13,124 bases of DNA from Isohypsibius dastychi (taxonomy: Eukaryota > Tardigrada > Eutardigrada > Parachela > Isohypsibiidae). Made by a program: the position numbers and the translations under genes. Positions 1-7,650 of the stretch are shown piece by piece (position 1 is the first letter of the stretch; the number at the start of each line of letters is the position of its first letter). The DNA is taken from NCBI GenBank assembly GCA_034696485.1, contig JAQIWT010001007.1, positions 1-13,124 on the forward strand, given 5' to 3'. A model generated the notes under the pieces. It ran no database searches and was not told the DNA's origin. It saw only the letters and a program-made list of their open reading frames with translations.

Positions 1-359
1 GCATTACCAAGTTGACGTCACTAGCGCCGCCTCTCCGTTTGTGTCGAACCGCAGTTATTATTGAACTTGGCTGTACAGTACCTAACACGAAGGACCAATT
101 AAGAAGCATACAAAAATGTTATTTTTGAACACCGATCCCGCACTCCTTGCGGAAAAAGTTCTATGGGCCAATCAAGTGGAGTACGAGTAGAGAACTTCGA
201 TCTGTTAGTCGGGCTTCAAAGCTCCGCATATTGAGGCGCGACCATCAAAAGCTGAAACCTGTCAGAGTTTTACGTTATAGAAGCTCCCAAGGATTATGCA
301 GGCATATCAACAGCTAACAACATTTAGTTAATTACTAACGCAGGAAAGAGAGGGGCGAG

Positions 360-500
360 TGCGGGATTCTAGGAGTCAGTGGTAGAGCGGACAGGCGCTG
401 GAGCCGGGAGCTCACGGCAGCGTAGCCCCATCAGGCCAACTGACCTCCCTTCATCATACAATGTCGCGGGGGGGGGGGGGGGTAAGACTTCACGGGGAAA
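360..500. repeat. possible dispersed repeat: tRNA A-box-like start plus G15 homopolymer
   Basis: At about 376-391 the sequence AGTCAGTGGTAGAGCG resembles the A box and D arm of a tRNA gene. It is followed by a GC-rich stretch and an uninterrupted run of 15 G at 468-482. There is no T-arm or B box (no GGTTCRANNCC) and no acceptor-stem pairing, so this is not a tRNA gene. A tRNA-derived SINE remnant or another Pol III-like repeat is possible, but it needs a copy-number search. Confidence 0.2.
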
Positions 501-1364
501 AAAACAGACGAAAACGAGATTAAACGAACGCTCGAGTGAATGCTCGAATAAAACGTGGTATGAACAGTCAAATGAACAGAACTGAAATGACATCAAATGC
601 GTATTAGATCCGTCATGAGCGCAGCGACAACAGAAAGCGCAACATCTCGCTTGCAATTAACCAACACTAACATCAAAGATTATCAGAAGCATTTGCCTAA
701 CTTTCATCACCAGTTTTCGGTTCGCCATCAGATTTAATAAACATTGAACTGAATCGGTGATTTTTTGTCGCATGAATGGGCGATGGTCGATACATTCAGT
801 TTCTATTGCAATATTACGCTGATCTCACTCTCACACATCCAGCATTACTCTGAAGATGGATTGGGCTATGAGATCTTTCATGAAGGAGAGAGTGAAAGTG
901 ATTAGAGTTACACACTATGCAATGCTTGGGTAATGGATGATTTACAGTTCAATGTATAATTTATTGTTTTTACGTCTTCTTGCTGGCCCAGCAGATGCCA
1001 CACTTGCTGTAATAGTCATGTTCGCGAGTAGCTGACTTACCCCCGCGGTCAGTGTCGATGAGGATCCACGCATTCTACAAAATTAATTACATAGTTAGCT
1101 TGGATTACAAACCCAGGAAATGCGCTTTTTACCATAGTTCTCTAATCTCGCCGGAACCTTATGCGCTGGTCATTGCTCCACTGCCACCAACCTGCTTAAC
1201 TTGTCATAATACATGACCTGAGCCACGATGTTACTCGGCATTAGTCTAGTCCCCACATACCCCGGTGTCTTTTTTGCTAGATTTGACTTAGCATACCGAA
1301 CACCAGCCATATCGCAAAATTTCTTGTCGTGTCGTTCAAAAGTCATCTCCAAAAAATCATAACA

Positions 1365-1372
1365 TATAAAAG
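1365..1372 (+). promoter_or_regulatory. TATA-like box, candidate promoter of the aldehyde oxidase gene
   Basis: TATAAAAG matches the arthropod TATA consensus and lies about 375 bp before the chosen start codon. No clear initiator (TCAGT-type) is seen about 30 bp downstream, and the implied leader would carry several upstream ATGs. This is weak evidence. Confidence 0.22.
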
Positions 1373-1741
1373 GCAATTATTAAGCCATGTGGTTCCAGAA
1401 CACTTTAGAGTGACGACTTGTGCAATGTTAACCAATCTGTTGAGAACGTAGCTTGTAAATAGTTCAAGAACCGATTTCAAGGACATCGTATTACAGTGGC
1501 AACTGCTCACTTACTTTACAAAACCCTAATTAATTCCATTACACCTTTGTGAGATCCATGACAAGCTTAATAATAGACTGTCTGACTCGGCGCTACTCTA
1601 CATGCTCGTCTAACATAACACGCCCGCGGTTAACAATGCCACAGTTTGGGTAAGCAAAAGAAGCAAAGTGAAGATGCTTTGTTAAGATCATATCAGTCTC
1701 ACGCGAATAATCATCGCGGAAGTCAGATCCACACTTTGAAT

Positions 1742-2555
1742 ATGACTCCTCCGACTGGGACAAATACTGTATTGGGCCAGGATTACATCAACGTCAAAAT
1801 CAATGGCATCGAATATCGCGGTAAAGAATTTCATGGAAACAACATTCATTTATCTGAAACCGTGACCTTTCAGTGCCGGAGACGTTTTCGGAAGTTAGCT
1901 TGACTGATTATCTACGCGTGCATCTGCATTTGACGGGCACTAAGGTGATGTGCCGTGAAGGTGGGTGTGGGGTCTGCATTGTCAGCGTTGTTCACCCTGA
2001 TCCTGATCCAAGCAAAGCCGGACAAGTCGTCCAGAGATCGATTAACTCAGTAAGACGAACGTATTTTATAGCAATTCCAAAAACATCGCGGCGTTCCGGT
2101 CTGGATCGTAATTAATTTTTATGACGTTTCTAGTGTCTCTGCCCTATTTTATCATGTGACGGATGGGAAATTACAACCATTGAAGGACTGGGTAATCAAT
2201 CTCAGCTTCATCCATTCCAAACGACATTGAGTGACAATGCGGGTTCACAATGCGGTTACTGCAGTTCTGGCATGATTATGACCATGTACAGGTAACTGAC
2301 ACTATGTTTCGATTCGAGTTCAAGTCAAAATCAAACCGGTCTTATTTGACAGCTTGAGCCAGAATCAACCCAACTTGACACAACAAATCGTCGAAGACTC
2401 TTTCGATGGAAACATTTGCAGGTGCACTGGTAAAGAGTTTCATATATTCCAAATCGTTTTTGTCACTGAAGTGGTTGATATCAAATACCGCAGGTTACCG
2501 GCCCATTCTACAAGCATTCAAGTCGGTAGTTGGGTCTGAGGTTGCCGACATTGAA
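1742..2555 (+). other. aldehyde oxidase exons 1-5: two [2Fe-2S] domains
   Basis: Exons read as 1742-1820, 1874-2049, 2134-2291, 2353-2429 and 2494-2555. Residues 15-90 form the plant-ferredoxin-like domain: [11 protein letters not shown], then CREGGCGVC, with the fourth ligand in NSC at residue 86. Residues 91-184 form the four-helix 2Fe-2S domain: [11 protein letters not shown] and then ICRCTGYRP. Introns are 53, 84, 61 and 64 bp. The unspliced sequence switches frame at each junction; removing the introns restores a continuous family-like protein. Confidence 0.92.
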
Positions 2556-5500
2556 GTAAGTGGATTACCGAATTCATTTCGCACATCAGAAAATCAGAGC
2601 TCTTGATTTGAGGACGGCAAACGGCGATTTTGCAAGACAACAGGGAAGAAATGCAATAGTGCCTGCACGATTGATCGAAAGCGAGGTGCCGTTCAGCAAC
2701 TACCAGAAGAGATCGCAGTGATTGCTCCACCATGGTTCAAGCCGACGACTTTGGCAGAAGTGTATAGCTTGATTGATATCTGGAAGAACAGGCGACCATA
2801 TTACGTTGTTGGTCACACGGGGAAGGGCGTGTATGATGATGGCCCATATGGAGCATACATCGATTTGAAAGGGGTATCCGTGCTGTACGCAATAGAAGCC
2901 ACGGATACCAGCTTGATAGTGGGGGCCAATGTTGCACTCACGGATTTAATAGCTGTGCTGGAAGAGCGGGCAAAGAGGAACCAGTTCGGTCATCTCAACG
3001 TCTTGGCCAAGCTGCTCAAAAAGACTGCTCATGTCTCAGTTCGGAATGTAAGTCTCTATGCAATTCTCTGCGAACCTCGAGATTTTCACATGTTTTACAT
3101 TTTGATAGTTTGGATGCTGGGCTGGAAATCTGGCACTCAAGCACCGTCACCGGTTATTCCCCTCTGATACTGCCGTTGGTTTCACAATGGTTGAAGCTCG
3201 AATTTTCGTCGGTGAGTTTTCGTAAAGAGAGCAACCAACTGTTAAATCAATTTTTTGCAAGTTTTATGACCCAAAATTTGAAATTTTTCCACAAACAGGA
3301 ACGAGAGCTGGAGAGACTTCAAATACGATTCCAGATTTTCTGGACCTAGATTTGAGCGGGAAGCTCATTCTCCGTGCTGAATTCAAACCATTCGGTTCAG
3401 ATTATGTGTTTCAGGAGTACAAAATTCGGCCGAGAGCCCAAGTAAGCTTTCCCATCCTCGCATTACAACCACCGTTCACAGTTCATTTCAGCAAGCGTTG
3501 CCCTATGTGAATGCGGCATTCCGTGCAAGAATAAATCGAACATATCCTGAAAAATTCATCATATCAGAAACACCGGTTTTGGCATTCGGTGGAATCAACG
3601 CGACTTTGGTAGGCAACAAAAAAAGCAATTGTTCCGACCTAACAGAATCTGATTCTTACCCGCTTGCAGATCAGAGCCGTAAAAACAGAGTCGTACTTAA
3701 ACGGGAAAGATCTTGGTGATATAAAAGTTTTCCAATCAGCCATCGGTATCCTCAAGGACGAAATCCAGCCTGCCGTCGAGCTAACTCTCGGCACACCTGA
3801 ATACAGGAAATCACTTTGTCTATCCATTCTCTACAAAGTACGTCATCTGAATCGAACCTCTTTCAGAACAGCTCGGTTCTAATAACGCTTGTAAAAATAC
3901 AGTTTGCGCTGGAGATCGTTGGTGACGGAGCAAGTGTGCGTTACCGTTCTGCAGTTGTCGATATAATCCGTCCGATTTCAAGTGGTCAACAGTCATACAG
4001 CACCGTTCAGGAAAACTGGCCACTGACCCAACCAATCACCAAACTCGAGTCGATTGTCCAAGTAACTGGCGAGGCCAAATATATTGGTGACATCGACCAT
4101 GATGGCCTGTTACACGCGGCATTCACCTACGCTGCAAAGGGCAATGCTACATTCCTCCGGATCGAGTCTGCGGATGCATTAGTAAGACTCATCTAAATGC
4201 CGTATTACACAACCTATTCATGGCTTTCTCGCAGGCCGTTCCTGGTGTTGTGGAGGTCCTGACCTCAATCGACATTCCTGGAATCAACGACATCAGAGCT
4301 CCAAGTGGACCAGACCGAAGTGAGGAGGCAGAAGAGCTACTGGCTGTCCGCCAGACACGCTATGCTGGTCAGCCGATCGCCATAGTCGTTGCTGGTAAAG
4401 TCTGGCTTTACGTTACAGTTTGTACGAATCTGTAATTTAAATGCTTTTGGAACAGTAACAAGAGAGGTCGCGGAAGCAGCTGCTAAGCTGGTGAAGATCG
4501 TTTATTCAAGTGTTCGTCCTGTGATCACCACACCAAAAGACGCTGCAGCTAAGCAGTCTATTTTCATCAAGCTGAACGATGTTGTTGTCGGTAATGCAGA
4601 GCAGGAGATTGCTGCTGCTCTCGTCAAAATCTCCGGTGAACTAATACTGGGCGCTCAGCATCATTTCCATATGGAAACACAGGTAAGATTACACAGATGA
4701 AATGTCATCGGAGCTCAACAGTCAAGACTTGTATGTTTCTAGGTTGCTGTTGCATATCCCACGGAAGACGGGCTAAACGTTGAGCCGGGCACTCAGTGGC
4801 TGGACTGCGCGCAGCTGGGGATTGCCCAAGTTACGGGCTTAGCTAAAAACGCGTATGTTTGGGTGGCACTGCATTTACATAGTTTGCCATTCAAAATGAC
4901 TTTTGAATCATAGGATCACACTGGCGGTCAAGCGACTGGGTGGAGGATTCGGTGGGAAAATCAGCCGAGCAAACTTCGTCTCGGCTGGCGCAGGACTTGC
5001 CGCTTTCATCCTGAAAAAGTATGCGACTAGCCAATTTCAATAAACTCTGCAGCGTAACTCAGTAATGAATTGTTCTAAGGCCGGTCAAGATGCACATGAA
5101 CTTGGCTGACAATCTCAGAATGTTAGGAAAACGATTCGCGTACTACGCTACCTATCAAGCTGGTGCCGATTCGGACGGGAAACTAAGGGGGATTATTTTG
5201 GATATATACATGGATGGTGGTACGTGACCAATGTTCGATATATTTGTGATTTCTTACCCGTACGTATAAATCAACTGACCGCCAGGTGGCGTCAGGATAC
5301 GAGGTGTTCTTGATCCGATGATGGCATATTTGGACAACGGTAAACATCGCTCTCAGGCACCTTGAAAACTGTCCTGAATGTATATATTGATAGCGTATAA
5401 ATGCCCGGCTTGGAGAGTCTCACGGACTTCGTGTCTCACGAACACGCCTCTGAACACTTCATGTCGAGCACCAGGTACGCTGAACATACCATGATTTGCA

Positions 5501-7248
5501 CTGTCAAAGTCACTAAACTGAAATTACAGGCAGCGCTGAAGCTATCTATCTCATTGAAAGTATCATGGAGCATTTGGCGTTTGCGGTGGGAAGACCTTCT
5601 ATCGAAATCAAGGCAGCCAACTTCTACCAACAAGGTACTAAACTTCCTCATTTGCTCACACTGCTGATTTTAATTCAACGATGTATCAAAAAGGGGATAT
5701 CCTTCTTGATGGCTCACAGCTCAGAGATTTTACACTGCCGTCAGTCTTGAATCAGCTACTTGGGTCCGCGGAGTATGCTTCACGAACGACGGCTGTCCAG
5801 GCGTTTAACACAGCCAATCGTTGGAGAAAGCGGGGAATCGCAGTTTGCCCCATGCGTTTTCCATGTCGTTACCCCAGACGAAAATTCAACTGCTACATCG
5901 CCATCTTCCATAATGGTGGGTCAGTTGCTGTTTCCCATGGTGGAATCGAAATGGGTCAAGGCATCAATACAAAAGTAAGCAAAGGTCCCAAATTTATCCA
6001 CAAATTTTCGGAACATTAGTTGTACAGGTTGCCCAAGTTGTCGCTTTTGAGCTGAAGATCCCACTAAGTCTAATCAAAGTTCTGTCAACAACGGCGTTTA
6101 CAAATGCAAATGCAGTGACCACGGGCGCCAGTGTGACTAGCGAGCTGTGTGCTCTTGTAAGAACCATGATATATTGTCTGTTTCTTTAAGAACCACTCTT
6201 TTGTCTTTTAAAGGCGGCCATTGACTGCTGTCGGCAGCTGAATCAACGGTTACAGCCAGTCAAAGAGCTTTTCCCGACCGCAGAATGGGTTGACCTTATC
6301 GAGCTATGTCACAACCGCCAGATAGATCTCAGCGCCCATGGATGGTAAGGCAGTAATTTTAAACACGAGAGCAGAGAGCATATTCTACTGCTATCCCAGA
6401 AATTCTCTGGTAACCTTAGCCCCGCCCCCACCCCCTATTTGTTTAGTATTACTGGTGAGGCTTAGTTTCCCAAAGAATTTCTGTGAAGTGTGTACTCTGT
6501 CGCAATCACTTCACTTCTGTTACAGTTATGTCTAAACAGGGCCGCACCACCAGACGTCAGAGATGCCATCTATAACACATACGCTGCCATGTGTACTGAA
6601 GTCGAGCTGGACGTTCTAACGGGGGAATTCCAAATCAACAGGATGGATGTTTTATATGACTGTGGGGAAAGCATGTCGCCATTGATCGGTACGAAATTTG
6701 AATTGTTCAAGAAGCAACTGCCTTTTTTTAATGGAAACTGAATGCAGATGTTGGGCAAGTCGAAGGGGCGATCCTCATGGGTCTTGGGTATTACACTACC
6801 GAAGAAGTTATTTACGATACGAAAACTGCCGAGAACTTAACGTTCGGAACTTGGACCTATAAAGTACCAACAACAAAGGACATTCCAATCGACTTTCGAA
6901 TTGAACTGCTCAAGAATGCCCCTGCGCCAACAGGAGTTCTGCGCAGCAAATGTTAGTATTGAATACAAAGCTTCACCAGCTCTCAAACCCATCTGAGTGT
7001 TTTTCCAGTTGTTGCTGAGCCGCCGTTGTGTATGACTGCATCTGTTATTTATGCTCTGAGAAACGCCATCATATCGAGCAGAACAGAGAGTGGCAAAGGG
7101 AACATCTGGTTCGATATTGGTAATAGAGGCTATCTTCGTTTCGAACTGTTGTTTTAAATCAGTTTGGTTTGTAGAAGCACCGCTGACTCGAGCAAGAATC
7201 CAGCAGTACTGCGAAATCGACGAGAAAGAACTCAAGTTTGTCGAATAA
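1742..7248 (+). CDS. aldehyde oxidase-type molybdenum hydroxylase (xanthine dehydrogenase family), 26 exons
   Basis: Spliced coding length is 3858 nt, giving 1285 residues plus TAA, the usual size for the family. These cytosolic molybdo-flavoproteins oxidise aldehydes or N-heterocycles, passing electrons from the molybdenum cofactor through two 2Fe-2S centres to FAD. Visible landmarks: Cys53, 58, 61 and 86 (first cluster); Cys125, 128, 160 and 162 (second cluster); VGHTGKGVY in the FAD domain; HFHMETQ at 722-728; GGGFGGK at 774-780; NTSCRAPG at 885-892; MGQGINTK; and the catalytic-Glu motif AEPPL with Glu1228. Ile781 follows GGGFGGK where xanthine dehydrogenases carry Glu, which favours aldehyde oxidase over XDH. 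All 25 introns are GT-AG and every junction keeps frame, so the gene looks intact. The start at 1742 is the only in-frame Met after the upstream stop (TAA at 1631) and has A at -3. The exact substrate is unknown. Confidence 0.93.
2613..3837 (+). other. aldehyde oxidase exons 6-10: linker, FAD-binding and flavoprotein C-terminal domains
   Basis: Exons read as 2613-3047, 3109-3211, 3299-3441, 3492-3608 and 3670-3837. The Cys-containing linker ([11 protein letters not shown]) leads into [13 protein letters not shown] at residue 223, which opens the FAD domain. [10 protein letters not shown] at about 249-258 and [12 protein letters not shown] around 326-337 are the flavin-contacting stretches. 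YKIRPRAQ, in the flavoprotein C-terminal domain, resembles the arthropod aldehyde oxidase form rather than the XDH form with its NAD-site residues; this comparison is from family knowledge. Introns 5-9 are 57, 61, 87, 50 and 61 bp. Intron 5 (2556-2612) explains an apparent frameshift near 2600-2720. Confidence 0.9.
3903..7248 (+). other. aldehyde oxidase exons 11-26: molybdopterin-binding domains
   Basis: Exons read as 3903-4181, 4235-4394, 4456-4682, 4743-4852, 4914-5018, 5080-5219, 5286-5339, 5394-5474, 5530-5634, 5694-5974, 6028-6156, 6214-6344, 6540-6688, 6748-6951, 7009-7119 and 7175-7248. The first molybdenum-domain half includes [11 protein letters not shown] (558-568). The second includes HFHMETQ, GGGFGGK, the Arg889 region, [21 protein letters not shown] and Glu1228 in AEPPL. 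Introns are 50-70 bp except intron 22 (6345-6539), which is 195 bp and C-rich inside. Two exons are tiny: exon 17 is 54 nt and exon 26 is 74 nt. Confidence 0.9.
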
Positions 7249-7249
7249 A
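7244..7249 (+). terminator. AATAAA polyadenylation signal overlapping the aldehyde oxidase stop codon
   Basis: The hexamer AATAAA spans the last two bases of the final Glu codon, the TAA stop (7246-7248) and one base after it. If it is used, the 3' UTR would be only about 15-30 nt. No other canonical AATAAA is seen in the next 150 bases on this strand. Confidence 0.5.
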
Positions 7250-7650
7250 AGCACTGTGCATATATTTCTAACACAGCACTTACTGTACTAAACGTCACTT
7301 GGAAAAAATGACTGGGGTTTTGATTTTAAATAATCAAAGTTCTCATAGCAAGATATTCTTTTGAGCGATTCTGTGACTGAGAGTTGCCGAAGTGTAGAGA
7401 AACACAGAAAAGTGGTGTTAGATAGATTTCTACTACTTCGTTAATTTAATCAACCAAGTTCACCAGCAACATCACAGCAGAGACAGTGTAACAAAAATGA
7501 ACAAGAACAAAGCAAACTACTGGCCGCATAGCCAAAAATGAGCGAACGGTCATAACAAAAACATAATTTTCGTTACTAACTCAACAAAATGTGCAAGCAG
7601 TGGAATATCACTCAAGTCTTGATCAGAATCCTAGATTTCTATTGGCACGC
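7249..7650. other. convergent intergenic gap between aldehyde oxidase and the chitin-binding mucin
   Basis: AT-rich, with no ORF of interest in the sense of either gene. It should hold the 3' UTRs of two convergent genes. A 7-bp hairpin with arms at 7319-7325 and 7332-7338 is present but has no assigned role. Confidence 0.6.
7445..7450 (-). terminator. ATTAAA, candidate polyadenylation signal of the mucin gene
   Basis: ATTAAA on the minus strand lies about 200 bp past the mucin stop codon (7651-7653). No AATAAA is seen between them. ATTAAA is the commonest variant signal, but a single hexamer in AT-rich DNA is weak support. Confidence 0.28.

Larger units (their letters stand above)
1..1741. 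other. upstream non-coding region of the aldehyde oxidase gene
   Basis: No convincing coding exon was found on either strand. Short ORFs here (for example 379-585 +, 369-656 - and 1170-1376 -) have no recognisable domain and no matching splice partners. Notable contents are a perfect TGACGTCA palindrome at 13-20, a CTCF-like core on the minus strand at 24-32, a G15 run at 468-482 and a TATA-like box at 1365-1372. Several ATGs lie between 1380 and 1741; the one at 1636 opens a five-codon ORF. A leader intron or non-coding first exon of the downstream gene could lie here but cannot be fixed from sequence alone. Confidence 0.6.

Noticed and set aside
370-450. tRNA gene
   Set aside because: The A-box-like motif is present but there is no B box, no T-arm and no acceptor-stem pairing.
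1170-1376. 68-codon minus-strand ORF upstream of aldehyde oxidase
   Set aside because: No recognisable domain, no convincing splice partners and no promoter. It is consistent with a chance ORF.
1646-1741. Extending the aldehyde oxidase N-terminus upstream to 1646
   Set aside because: The frame is open but has no ATG before 1742, and no splice arrangement from the ATG at 1636 keeps frame with a normal-length intron and good acceptor.
2556-2720. Apparent frameshift or pseudogene lesion in aldehyde oxidase
   Set aside because: A 57-bp GT-AG intron at 2556-2612 joins DIE to [14 protein letters not shown] in frame and restores the family linker. No break is needed.
7319-7338. Hairpin as a transcription terminator
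   Set aside because: It is AT-only, 7 bp, in eukaryotic AT-rich intergenic DNA. Bacterial-type terminators do not apply here.
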